Part shown: piece after piece, positions 1-9,000 of the stretch | How the letters are laid out: each line of letters opens with the position of its first letter | How positions within the stretch are numbered: the first letter of the stretch is position 1 | NCBI GenBank assembly: GCA_030620655.1 | Contig: JAUXEH010000045.1 | Span: 1 to 13,339 of the forward strand | Direction: 5' to 3' | Source of the DNA: Candidatus Aminicenantota bacterium | Lineage (GTDB): Bacteria > Acidobacteriota > Aminicenantia > Aminicenantales > Aminicenantaceae | DNA length: 13,339 bases | Position numbers and translations under genes: made by a program | Notes under the pieces: model-generated | The model's database searches: none | Told to the model about the DNA's origin: nothing | The model's input: the letters and a program-made list of their open reading frames with translations, nothing else

Positions 1-109
1 GACCATGTACATCGGTCGGATCGGTCCGCTATCCCTACTTTTGGCCTTCAGCCGCAGCCAGGCGCAGGGGCGGTATCAGTATGCGGAGGAGAGTGTGATG
101 ATCGGGTGA
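1..109 (+). CDS. TrkH/KtrB-family potassium channel subunit, C-terminal end only (partial)
   Basis: Reading from base 2, the window begins inside an open frame of 35 residues ending with TGA at 107-109. The tail runs TMYIGRIGPLSLLLAF, then a basic linker, then RYQYAEESVMIG. This matches the typical end of KtrB/TrkH channel subunits: the last membrane helix with a (M/F)xGRxGPL motif, followed by a short cytoplasmic tail with a (Y/P)EExVxIG ending. KtrB forms the membrane pore for K+ uptake driven by Na+ or membrane potential. The gene is cut by the window edge, so nothing can be said about its pore. The next gene on the same strand, an RCK-domain protein 113 bp downstream, is its expected regulatory partner, which strengthens the call. 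Confidence 0.8.
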   Translation, partial: TMYIGRIGPLSLLLAFSRSQAQGRYQYAEESVMIG

Positions 110-158
110 TAGTGCGGCATCCTCTGTGCAGGGGGCCGTTGAAGTGATATGATATCTT

Positions 159-210
159 AACCTGAATAATTCATGAAAAATGTCGACATTTCACGGAATT
201 ATCCAGGTTT
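159..210. repeat. TGTCGACA-centred palindrome, copy A
   Basis: A near-perfect inverted repeat with arms of about 24 bp. The left arm runs from AACCTGAATAATTC into ATGTC and the right arm from GACAT to GAATTATCCAGGTT. The centre is the perfect 8-mer TGTCGACA at 181-188 (reading ATGTCGACAT at 180-189). Only a few positions differ between arms. It lies between the ktrB and ktrA genes and ends one base before the ktrA Shine-Dalgarno sequence. A related sequence occurs upstream of holB (copy B) and near the right end (copy C), so it belongs to a dispersed family. It could be a protein-binding site, an RNA hairpin in the ktrBA transcript, or a REP-like repeat; the sequence alone does not decide. 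Confidence 0.75.
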
Positions 211-222
211 AAGGAACAATCA

Positions 223-876
223 ATGAAATTTGCAGTGATCGGTCTGGGGAGCTTTGGGGGACATTGTGCCAAAACCCTGTATAAAAACGGTCATGAAGTT
301 CTGGCTGTGGATAGTAATAAAGACAGGATCGAGGAGATGAAGACGTATGTCTCCCATGCTGTCAACATGGAAGCTGCCGGCAAAGAGAACCTGGAAGCTT
401 TGGGTTTACAGGAGATGGACGTCGTAGTGGTCAGCCTGGGCCCCAACATGGAAGCTTCCATCCTCACCGTGCTCTTTCTGCACGAGATGCGGGTTAAACG
501 CATCGTAGCCAAGGCACTGAGTGAGGACCATCTCAAGATCCTGGAGGCCGTGGGTGCGACGGAAGTCATCTATCCGGAAAGGGACATGGCCATAAAGACC
601 GCCCTCAAGTTGAGCAATCCCAATGTTCTGGAATATCTACCCCTTCCTTCAGGGTTCGGCATCCAGGAGATCGCCCCGCCCGAAAAGTTCATTGGGAAAA
701 GCCTCCGCGAGCTGGATCTGCGCAACAAGCTCGGAATCCTCGTTATCGCAATCCGAGAATTGGTGCCAGAAAAGATCAACCTGGCTCCTTCGGCCGATTT
801 TGTCATCAAGGACAGCGATATCATGGTGATCATAGGAGAGGATGCGCAGCTAGCCAAGCTTGCCAAGAGTCGTTAG
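223..876 (+). CDS. ktrA: KtrA/TrkA-family potassium uptake regulatory protein (RCK domain)
   Basis: Cytoplasmic regulatory subunit of a Ktr/Trk K+ uptake system. KtrA-type proteins form octameric rings that bind ATP/ADP or NAD(H) and gate the KtrB channel. Of 217 residues, the N-terminal ~130 form a Rossmann-fold RCK_N domain: GLGSFG at residues 7-12 is the glycine-rich nucleotide loop, and Asp30 at the end of the second strand is the usual ribose-binding acid. Residues ~135-215 fit RCK_C (TrkA_C). The length is close to known KtrA proteins (~220 aa) and about half that of E. coli TrkA, which has two RCK pairs. The ATG start is supported by AAGGAA at 211-216 with a 6-nt gap. The gene follows the end of a KtrB-like gene, so the two probably form one operon, with palindrome A between them. 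Its stop overlaps the stop of the opposing helicase gene by 4 nt. Confidence 0.92.
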   Translation: MKFAVIGLGSFGGHCAKTLYKNGHEVLAVDSNKDRIEEMKTYVSHAVNMEAAGKENLEALGLQEMDVVVVSLGPNMEASILTVLFLHEMRVKRIVAKALSEDHLKILEAVGATEVIYPERDMAIKTALKLSNPNVLEYLPLPSGFGIQEIAPPEKFIGKSLRELDLRNKLGILVIAIRELVPEKINLAPSADFVIKDSDIMVIIGEDAQLAKLAKSR

Positions 877-3224
877 CCCGATAACAGCTCTTGAAGTATC
901 TGAAGAGCCACATCCTTGGCCATCTGGCCGCTGGATTTGGTGGGCCCCACACATGACGGGCACCCCCCCTGGCAGGGGCAGCCCCTGATGGTCTTAAGGC
1001 ACTGCTCCAGCAGTTTTTTCTCCAGCTCGAACAGCGAGGGGCTGAGCCCGATCCCACCCGGGAAGTTGTCGTAGACAAAGATGTTGGGCTCGAACGCCTC
1101 GTCCGCATAGAACATCATCTCTTCCCGGTTGGGTATCCTCTGCCGGATGTCCCGCGGCGGTATGGACTTGCCGGTGGCGTTGTCTCCCAGCGAGATCCCG
1201 ATGTCGTGCAGGTCGCACATCATGAACAGGGGGGAGACATGGTGCAGGCAGTAGGCGAGTCCGAAAAGCCCGTTGATCTTCTGTTCCGAGGAAAAAGGCA
1301 GGCTCGTGAGGAGGTCTGCGGGAATGGTCAGCCAGTAGGCCGTGGTGTGCATCTCATTCTGAGGCAGGCTGAGGTCCCCGGCCCCCACGTTCTCCATGGT
1401 GTGGAATTTGATCTTCTTGAATCCCACTACCTGGGTGGCCACGTGCACTTCTCCGTGCTGAAAGGCACAGTTCTTGAGGTTGCGGCGGTCGAACTCGTCC
1501 AGGATCTTGATCTTGGTGTAGTCTATGGCATCGGTGTAATAATCGATATCGGTCCGGCGTACGTAGGCGCGCCGCTGCTCGAAGTCCAGGTCCTCGACGA
1601 TGTACTGCTCCCCCTCGCAGAGGTAGATCGCCTTGGGATGCAGTGTCGTCAGGGCCGAGGAGAAGTCCACTTCGGCTATGACACGGGACTTCTCGGTGGT
1701 GTCCACCACTACGAAATTGTCCGAAGAGATGCTGCGGAGGTTGACTCCGTCTGCCGGATAGGCATCGGATGTCCAGTACCATTTGTCCTGGGAATGGTGT
1801 ATGAGCTTCTCGTCCTCCAGGAAGGACAGGATTTCCCCGATGTCCACGGTGCCGAATTTCTCGCCGTCCACAAAGGGCAGCTCGAAAGCTGCGCATTCGA
1901 TGTGACCTACCAGGATGGAGAGGTTGTCGGGATTTATGAGCGCCTTTTCTGGATTCTTGCCAAAGAAATAATCCGGATGGTTGACGATGAACTGGTTCAA
2001 GGGAGAACTGGAAGCCACCAGCACCGCGGCGGACTGTCCTGTCTTGCGGCCCGCCCGTCCGGCCCTCTGCCAGGTCGAGGCGATGGTCCCCGGGTAGCCT
2101 GCCAGGACGGCCACGTCCAGGCTTCCGATGTCGATGCCCAGTTCCAGGGCATTGGTCGAGATGACGCCCCGGATCTTGCCCGAACGCAGTTCCTTCTCGA
2201 TCTCCCGGCGTTTATGGGGAAGGTAACCGCCCCTGTATCCGCGGATTAGGCCTTCTTGGGTGACGTTTTTCTCAAAGTCCTCCTTGAGATAGGTCAACAG
2301 GACTTCTGTGATAAGGCGGCTCTGCGCGAAGACGATGGTCTGGAGGTCGTGGCGTATGAAAAGCGCGGCTATGCGCCGCGCTTCCTTGACATAGGACCGC
2401 CGGATACCGAGGAACTTGTTGACGACCGGCGGGTTGTAGAAGATAAAGAATTTCTCGCCGCTGGGGGCGCCGTTGTCATCCACCAGAGAAACCGGTTCCT
2501 CGATCACCTTTTCCGCCATCTCCTTGGGGTTTGCAATGGTGGCGGTACACAGGATGAAGCGGGGATCCGAGCCGTAGAACCGGGCGATGCGCCTCAGACG
2601 CCGCAGCACGTTGGCCAGGTGGCTTCCGAAGATCCCGCGGTAGTTGTGGAGCTCGTCGATGACGATGAACCGAAGGTTTTCGAACAGCTTGATCCATTTG
2701 GTATGGTGGGGGAGGATGCCGGAGTGGAGCATGTCCGGGTTGGTGATGACGATGTGGCCCCGGGAGCGGATGGCCTTGCGTGCGTCCTGGGGGGTGTCTC
2801 CGTCGTAGGTGAAGATGCGGATCTCGTCCGGGAGCTTCTGGATGGTGTCGTCCAGCTCCGCCCTCTGGTCCTGGGATAGGGCCTTGGTGGGGAACAGGTA
2901 TATGGAGCGGGCCGAGGGGTTCCTGAGGATGGAGTCGAGCACCGGGAGGTTGTAGCACAGGGTCTTCCCGGATGCCGTGGGCGTGACAACGACCGCATTG
3001 TTCCCCTGCCGGAGGAGCTCCCAGGTGCGGTGCTGGTGCGTGTAGAGGCGGGCATACCCTTTTTCCTGAAGCGCCTTTACCAGGCTGGGGTGGACCTCGG
3101 GAGGGTAATCGAGATACCGCCCCTCGCGCGCCGGGATGCGCTCTATGGCCCGCAGGGAATCCTGCCGGGCCCCCTGTTTTTTCAATTCTGCCAGAGCTTG
3201 TTCGATCTTGTTTTCGGTCTCCAT
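873..3224 (-). CDS. mrfA: MrfA/YprA-family DEAD/DEAH-box DNA helicase with DUF1998 (MZB) domain
   Basis: A superfamily 2 helicase of 783 residues. Visible motifs are YTHQ at 61-64, Walker A TPTASGKT at 81-88, motif II DELH at 190-193, TATI at 227-230 and motif VI QRAGRAGR at 386-393. The C-terminal DUF1998/MZB domain ends in a cysteine cluster, C749, C751, C755 and C758 (pattern CxCxxxCxxC), which binds zinc in this family. Bacillus subtilis MrfA (about 750 aa) is a 3'-5' DNA helicase acting in a UvrA-independent repair route for mitomycin C lesions; Hrq1 is the eukaryotic relative. I chose the ATG at 3222-3224 because it has GAGG about 7 nt upstream. The frame stays open to a TTG at 3284, but that codon overlaps a good -35 box and has no ribosome site. 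The gene is divergent from uvrA, which supports a DNA-repair role. The exact substrate here is inferred from the family. Confidence 0.9.
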   Translation of the reverse strand: METENKIEQALAELKKQGARQDSLRAIERIPAREGRYLDYPPEVHPSLVKALQEKGYARLYTHQHRTWELLRQGNNAVVVTPTASGKTLCYNLPVLDSILRNPSARSIYLFPTKALSQDQRAELDDTIQKLPDEIRIFTYDGDTPQDARKAIRSRGHIVITNPDMLHSGILPHHTKWIKLFENLRFIVIDELHNYRGIFGSHLANVLRRLRRIARFYGSDPRFILCTATIANPKEMAEKVIEEPVSLVDDNGAPSGEKFFIFYNPPVVNKFLGIRRSYVKEARRIAALFIRHDLQTIVFAQSRLITEVLLTYLKEDFEKNVTQEGLIRGYRGGYLPHKRREIEKELRSGKIRGVISTNALELGIDIGSLDVAVLAGYPGTIASTWQRAGRAGRKTGQSAAVLVASSSPLNQFIVNHPDYFFGKNPEKALINPDNLSILVGHIECAAFELPFVDGEKFGTVDIGEILSFLEDEKLIHHSQDKWYWTSDAYPADGVNLRSISSDNFVVVDTTEKSRVIAEVDFSSALTTLHPKAIYLCEGEQYIVEDLDFEQRRAYVRRTDIDYYTDAIDYTKIKILDEFDRRNLKNCAFQHGEVHVATQVVGFKKIKFHTMENVGAGDLSLPQNEMHTTAYWLTIPADLLTSLPFSSEQKINGLFGLAYCLHHVSPLFMMCDLHDIGISLGDNATGKSIPPRDIRQRIPNREEMMFYADEAFEPNIFVYDNFPGGIGLSPSLFELEKKLLEQCLKTIRGCPCQGGCPSCVGPTKSSGQMAKDVALQILQELLSG

Positions 3225-3255
3225 AATAGCGCCTCGACTCGTACGATCTGAACCT

Positions 3256-3284
3256 ATGATAGGGGTCTGTTCCGGCGATTTCAA
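3256..3284 (-). promoter_or_regulatory. Candidate sigma-70 type promoter for the mrfA-like helicase gene
   Basis: On the minus strand there is TTGAAA (plus-strand 3279-3284), a 17-bp spacer, and TATCAT (plus-strand 3256-3261). This is close to the TTGACA-17-TATAAT consensus. Transcription would begin near 3249, leaving a leader of about 25 nt that contains the GAGG ribosome site before the ATG at 3224. The call is by eye only. Confidence 0.55.
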
Positions 3285-3308
3285 GAAGAAGCTTTTGAAT
3301 CACGCTTC

Positions 3309-3422
3309 CGGCCGATTCAGTCCGAGCGGAAGACCCGCCGTCCAACCTCCCCCTCCCATCCCTCCCTGAGAGGAATCCATTCTTTCTCTCACCTCCCCAT
3401 GCACTCGGACTGAAAACGGCCG
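3309..3422. repeat. Inverted repeat in the mrfA-uvrA divergent spacer
   Basis: The left arm at 3309-3326 reads CGGCCGATTCAGTCCGAG. The right arm at 3404-3422 reads CTCGGACTGAAAACGGCCG. The reverse complement of the right arm matches the left in both the CGGCCG and CAGTCCGAG blocks, with one inserted base and one substitution between them. The arms are separated by 77 bp containing an almost pure pyrimidine tract around 3343-3398, interrupted by GAGAGGAA. I see no coding potential here. It could be a paired regulator site controlling both repair genes, or a relic of a mobile repeat. Confidence 0.6.
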
Positions 3423-3465
3423 GTTTTGGAACTCCGCAAGGCTACCTTTAATTCGCTCCGAAGTA

Positions 3466-3493
3466 TTACTCGAGCGACCGGTTGTGCTAGAAT
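3466..3493 (+). promoter_or_regulatory. Candidate extended -10 promoter for uvrA, very close to the start codon
   Basis: TGCTAGAAT at 3485-3493 is a good extended -10 element (TGn followed by TAGAAT). The -35 is weak; TTACTC at 3466-3471 gives a 16-bp spacer. The -10 ends only 8 nt before the uvrA ATG at 3502, so transcription would begin at or just before the start codon and give a leaderless or nearly leaderless mRNA. A purine-rich AGGGG at 3494-3498 sits only 3 nt from the ATG, which is too close for a normal ribosome site. I see no other clear promoter in the spacer. Confidence 0.4.
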
Positions 3494-3501
3494 AGGGGAT
3501 C

Positions 3502-6021
3502 ATGCTGGAGGAAATTCGGGTCAAAAAGGCGGCCCAGCACAACCTGAAGCGGATCGACGTCAATCTGCCGCGCAACCGCTTGATCGTCATCACCGGACCC
3601 AGCGGCTCGGGCAAGTCGTCCTTGGCCTTTGATACCCTCTTTGCGGAGGGGCAGAGGCGCTACATCGAATGCCTGTCCGCCTATGCCCGCCAGTACATCG
3701 AGCAGCTGGAGAAGCCGGATGTGGAGTCCATAGAAGGCATCTCCCCCTCCATTTCCATCGACCAGAAAACCATCTCCTCCAACCCCCGTTCCACCGTCGG
3801 CACCGTTACGGAGGCTTATGATTTTCTCCGCCTTTTGTTCGCGCGCGGGGGAACACCGCACTGCCCCCGCTGTGACCGCATGGTGAGCTCTCAGAGCCCA
3901 GGAGAGATCATACGGCGCATTGGGGCTGCGGCCGAGGGCGAGAAAGTCAAGGTGCTGGCTCCAGTGGTGAAGGGCCGCAAGGGCGAATACCTGCGTCTCT
4001 TCGAGAGGTATCGGAAAAAGGGCTTCCTGCGCACGCGTGTCGACGGGCGGCTGAGGGACTTGGATGAGGAAATCGATCTGGAGCGGAACCGCAACCACAA
4101 CATCGAGATCCTGGTGGACGAGGTCCGGGTGGCTCCGGAGAGCCCCGGGCGGCTGCAGGAGGCGGTCGAAGCGGCCCTGGAGATGGCCGAGGGCGACCTG
4201 CTGGTCCTGCGGGCCTCTGGGGATGAGATGTACTATTCGATGAACCTGCTGTGCCCCTTCTGTGAGATCAGCCTGCCCGAATTGGAACCGCGGGCTTTCT
4301 CCTTCAACAGCCCCTACGGTGCCTGCCCGACCTGTCACGGCCTGGGCTTCCGGACCCGCCTCAACCATCGGGGCAACTATGAAGTCACGGATGAGCCCTG
4401 CCCGGCCTGCGGGGGCAGCCGGCTGCGCCGGGAATCCCTGGCTGTCAAGGTGGGGGGCCACAATATCCACGAACTCAGTTCCCTCCCGGTCAGCCGGCTG
4501 ATCGAAACGTTCGACACCTTTTCCTTTGTCAAGAGGTTTCAGCCCGTGGTTTCGCGCATCCGGAAGGAGATCCTGTCCCGGCTCGAAGTGATCCGGGAGC
4601 TGGGCATGGGATACCTGCAGCTGTCACGCACGACGGCATCCCTTTCCGGCGGTGAAGCACGCCGCATCCGGCTGGCGGCCCAGGTGGGCGTCAATCTGAG
4701 GGGTGTGCTCTATGTGCTGGACGAACCCACCATCGGACTCCATCAGCGGGACAACGGCCGCCTGATCTCACTGCTCAGGGGGATCCGTGACCAGGGGAAC
4801 TCCGTGGTGGTAGTGGAGCATGACGAGCAGACCATCCGGGCGGCGGACTATATCCTGGACCTGGGTCCCGGAGCCGGGGAAAAAGGCGGGGAAAAGGTGG
4901 CGGAGGGAGACCTGCCCCGGATCCTGGACACGAAGGAATCCCTGACGTCTCAGTATCTGAGCGGGATCAAGGCCATTCCTATACCTCCCCGGAGGCGAAC
5001 ACCGGCGGGTTGGTTGGCGGTCGAGGGGGCCCGGGAGCACAACCTGAAGGACATCGATGTCCGCTTCCCGCTTTCGGTGATGACAGCCGTCACCGGCGTC
5101 TCGGGTTCGGGCAAGAGCACGCTGATCTACGACATCCTGTACCGGAGCCTGGCCGGGCTCCTGCACAAAGCCGAACACCGAGTGGGGGACCACCGCAGGA
5201 TCCTGGGCGCGGACAAGATCGACAAGGTCATCTCTGTGAATCAGAAACCGATCGGACGCACCCCCCGTTCCAATCCGGCCACTTTCACGGGACTCTTCAC
5301 CCCATTGCGGCAGCTCCTCGCGCGGTCTCAGGAGTCACGGATCCGGGGATACACGGCCAGCCGCTTCAGCTTCAACATTGAGGGAGGGCGATGTGAGGAG
5401 TGCCGGGGCGCGGGGTCCCGTAAGATCGAGATGCACTTCCTGCCGGATGTGTTCGTCACCTGCGACCGCTGTGGAGGCGCCCGTTACAACAAGGAGACGC
5501 TGGCCGTGCGCTTCAAAGGGAAGAACATCGCAGAATACCTGGCCATGACCGTGGATGAGGCTTATGACGCGCTCAAGGCCCATCCCACCCTGCGCAAAAA
5601 GCTCGGCCTTCTCAAGCAGGTGGGGCTCGGTTATCTCCGGCTGGGGCAGCCCGCGCCCACGCTTTCGGGCGGGGAAGCCCAGCGCATCAAACTCACCAAG
5701 GAACTGAGCCGGACCGACACGGGACGGACGCTCTACCTTCTGGACGAGCCGACCACGGGGCTGCATTTCGACGATGTGCGGAAGCTGCTGGATGTGCTGT
5801 CTGAATTGGTGGAGCTGGGAAACACCGTGGTCATCATAGAACATAACCTTGAAGTTATTAAATATTCCGATTATATTATCGACTTGGGCCCGGAGGGCGG
5901 AGAGCGGGGCGGCTGGGTGGTCGCGTCCGGAACGCCGGAGGAGGTTTGCCGGGTGGATGCCTCCCATACCGGGCGGTTCCTGCGTAAGGCCCTCGCAGCG
6001 GCGAGGCATGAACATACATAA
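3502..6021 (+). CDS. uvrA: Excinuclease ABC subunit UvrA, compact form
   Basis: Damage-recognition ATPase of nucleotide excision repair, which loads UvrB onto lesions. Both ABC modules are intact: Walker A GPSGSGKS at 32-39 and GVSGSGKS at 532-539, signatures LSGGE at 381-385 and 721-725, and Walker B LDEPT at 406-410 and 747-751. The UvrB-binding domain (about 121-250) is present and begins with C121/C124. Zinc cysteines are visible at C251/C254, C275/C278, C300/C303 and, in the second half, C631/C634 and C654/C657. The protein has 839 residues against about 940 in E. coli. The loss is local: only 17 residues separate the GLG at 280-282 from C300, where usual UvrAs have about 125, so the insertion domain is essentially absent. 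The start matches the family N-terminus (xxIxVxxAxxHNLK). The frame is unbroken, so this looks like a functional variant rather than a damaged gene. The exported BNR gene follows 26 nt downstream. Confidence 0.93.
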   Translation: MLEEIRVKKAAQHNLKRIDVNLPRNRLIVITGPSGSGKSSLAFDTLFAEGQRRYIECLSAYARQYIEQLEKPDVESIEGISPSISIDQKTISSNPRSTVGTVTEAYDFLRLLFARGGTPHCPRCDRMVSSQSPGEIIRRIGAAAEGEKVKVLAPVVKGRKGEYLRLFERYRKKGFLRTRVDGRLRDLDEEIDLERNRNHNIEILVDEVRVAPESPGRLQEAVEAALEMAEGDLLVLRASGDEMYYSMNLLCPFCEISLPELEPRAFSFNSPYGACPTCHGLGFRTRLNHRGNYEVTDEPCPACGGSRLRRESLAVKVGGHNIHELSSLPVSRLIETFDTFSFVKRFQPVVSRIRKEILSRLEVIRELGMGYLQLSRTTASLSGGEARRIRLAAQVGVNLRGVLYVLDEPTIGLHQRDNGRLISLLRGIRDQGNSVVVVEHDEQTIRAADYILDLGPGAGEKGGEKVAEGDLPRILDTKESLTSQYLSGIKAIPIPPRRRTPAGWLAVEGAREHNLKDIDVRFPLSVMTAVTGVSGSGKSTLIYDILYRSLAGLLHKAEHRVGDHRRILGADKIDKVISVNQKPIGRTPRSNPATFTGLFTPLRQLLARSQESRIRGYTASRFSFNIEGGRCEECRGAGSRKIEMHFLPDVFVTCDRCGGARYNKETLAVRFKGKNIAEYLAMTVDEAYDALKAHPTLRKKLGLLKQVGLGYLRLGQPAPTLSGGEAQRIKLTKELSRTDTGRTLYLLDEPTTGLHFDDVRKLLDVLSELVELGNTVVIIEHNLEVIKYSDYIIDLGPEGGERGGWVVASGTPEEVCRVDASHTGRFLRKALAAARHEHT

Positions 6022-6047
6022 ACAGATAGCATGCAAAAGGAGAAAAA

Positions 6048-9000
6048 ATGAGAACCAACTTTCTTAGGATTCTGACCCTTGCGGTCCTACTCTGGGGATT
6101 GACCGGCGCGTCGATCGCCCAGGAAGAGGCCCCGAGTGGGATCACGACCAAAGACCTGGATGTCTTCGCCTGGCGCCACATCGGTCCCTGGACGTTCTCG
6201 GGACGGATCACGGACTTTGCCGTTCCCAGCGCCCAGAGCCAGATCTATTACGTAGCCACGGCCAGCGGCGGACTCTGGAAGACAGAAGACGGCGGAATCA
6301 GCTTCAAGCCCATCTTCGACCAGTACGGCAACATGAGCATGGGCAACGTCGAAGTTGCGGCCTCGGATCACAACATCGTCTATGCGGGGACAGGAGAGGC
6401 CATGCACGCCCGGTCCAGTGCCCACGGGAACGGGATGTGGAAATCCACCGATGCCGGCAAGACCTGGACCCATATCGGGCTGGAAAACAGCCACTACATC
6501 CCCAAGATCGCCATCGACCCCCGGGATCCCGACATCGTGTACGTTGCGGCCGAGGGCAAGCTCTACAGCAACCACATGGACTGCCAGCGCGGCCTGTACA
6601 AAACCACCGACGGCGGAGAGACCTGGGACCTGGTGCTGGACCTCAAGGACCGGGGCGTGGGAGATTTTGTCATCGATCCACGGGACTCCGACAACGTGAT
6701 CGCCGGCGGCTACAAGACCTATCGACGGGCTTGGACCTTTATCGACCGCCAGCCCGGGAATCACTTCTACAAGACCACCGACGGAGGCCGGACCTGGAAG
6801 CAGCTCACCAACGGGCTTCCTCAGGACATCAAGAGCGGCTGGAGCGGTATCACCATCTACCCCAAGAATCCTGACATCGTCTACATCAGGTATGACGAGG
6901 TGGTCAACCTGGGATTGAGGGAGCGGGAGAACGCCGCACAGTTCAACCAGCGCCGCCTGTTCCAGGAGGGCTGGTTCCTGAAAAAGTTCAGGACTTTAAA
7001 AACTCACAAGGACATCGCCAAGCTGGTCAGCTTCGAACCCATCGAGTTCGAAGACGCGGAAGACCTGGTGGAAAAACTCAACGAGATGGTCAAGGACAAG
7101 GAGTTCCAGACCAAGCTGGGCATCGATCTCAAGGCCTTCAACGAGAGGGCCCGGAAGGTGTACAAGAACAATGATAAGATCCTGGAGAGCATCGACGAGA
7201 TCGAAAAAACCATTCGTTCTTATGAGGCTGCAGCCCAGGAAGAGCTCGCGGAGGACAGTAAAGAAGCCAAGACCCAGAACTCGCGCATGCAGACCATAAA
7301 CCGCCACATCCTGGAGATCATCCATGCCGAGGCCTTCCAGATCCAGCAGCCGATCAAGAAAGCCGGCGTCATCTATCGTTCCGACGACCTGGGCGAGACC
7401 TGGCAGCGCATGACCGAATACCAGCAGAGGGGAGGCAGCGCCCAGGTGAACGACATCGAGGCCGGATATGCCGGGCGCATCGAGATCGATCCCAACGACG
7501 AGAACGTTCTCTACGCCGTGGAGACCTACCAGAAGATCTCCCGGGACGGTGGCAAAACCTTCAAGAACGCCCCCTGGTTCGGGAACGGGAAATGCCATGT
7601 GGATGTGCGCGGTATCTGGATCGATCCCCTCAACTCCGACCACATCCTGTGCGGCAACGACGGCGGTGTGTCCGAAACCTGGAACGGCGGAAAGAATTGG
7701 TCTCAGAAGGAGACCATCAGCGCCCAGCAGTTCTACGACATCTCCGTGGATAACGAGATGCCCTACAACGTCATGGGCGGCACCCAGGACAACGGCTGCT
7801 GGATCGGTCCGTCTCAAAACCGCAACCAGTACGGCGTGTTCCCGGCGGACTGGACCTACCTGCCTTCGGGCGACGGCTACTATGTGCTGAGGGACTGGTG
7901 GAACCCCGAGTGGATCTACTTCGAGAGCCAGTTCGGGCGCTCCAACCGTATGAACCTCAAGACCGGAGAGATGACCAGCCTCTCGGTTCGCAATACCGCC
8001 GAAGAGAACGAGGCCGGCAAGCCGCCGCAGCGCTACCAGTGGGACTCGCCCATCCACCTTTCCCCCCACAATCCCGGGATCGTCTATGTCTGTTCCCAGC
8101 ATGTGCACATGTCCTTGAGCCGCGGAGAGCCCGGGACCTGGGAGACCATCAGCCCGGACCTGTCGCGCAACAACCAGGAGCGGATCGAGCAGTCCAAGCT
8201 TACCAACCTGCAGTACGCCACGATCTACACCTTTGCCGAGTCCCCGGTCAAACCGGGTGTCTTCTGGGCCGGAACCGATGACGGAAACCTCCAGCTCAGC
8301 CGGAACGGGGGAGACACCTGGACCAACATCACCGATAATTTCTACGACACGAACGGCAAGCCCAAGAAGAACATCCAGGGCGACCTCATGCCCTTCGACC
8401 GCTGGGTCTCCCGTGTGGAACCCTCGGCCCATGATCTGGCGACCTGCTACGTGACCTGGTCAGGCTACCGCACGCATGATGAAGACAATTCCTACGTCTT
8501 CGTGACCACCGACTTCGGCAAGACCTGGACCGACCTCAGCGGCGGCATGATGAATCCCGTGCGTGACATAGAAGAGGACCCGGACAATCCCGATGTGCTC
8601 TACCTGGCGACCGATTACGGAGTGTTCGTGACGTTCGACCGGGGCGGCCAATGGATCAACATATCGGACAAGGCTCCGGATGTGATCATGATGGACATGG
8701 ATATCCAGAAGCGTGATCGAGACCTGGCCATCGCCACCTACGGACGGGGATTCTACATCGTCGACATCTATCCCTTCAAGGAGATAAAACCCGAGGAGCT
8801 AGCAAAGGGGGCCACCCTGTTCGAGCCGCAGCCCACGGTTAAATGGAACCGGCTGGAGCGGCGAGGCCAGAGCTACGGTGAATTCGCCAAGGTGCCCAAC
8901 CCGAACCCGGCTTCGGACATCTACTACTACCTCCCGGAAAAGGCTAAGAAGGTGACCGTCGTGGTCAAGGACCTGGCCGGCGAAACACTGCGGGAGATCC

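Noticed and set aside
1206..2249. Long open frame of 347 codons on the plus strand inside the helicase gene
   Set aside because: It lies antisense to an unmistakable helicase frame with all motifs, and its translation shows no recognisable domain. It is a shadow of GC-rich codon bias.
3225..3284. 20-residue N-terminal extension of the helicase starting at TTG
   Set aside because: The TTG has no ribosome site and overlaps the -35 box of a good promoter, whereas the ATG at 3224 has a well-placed GAGG.
6996..8432. Open frame of 478 codons on the minus strand inside the BNR gene
   Set aside because: It is antisense to the BNR protein, whose Asp-box repeats continue through the region. The product is low-complexity Val/Gly/Leu/Asp-rich with no domain.
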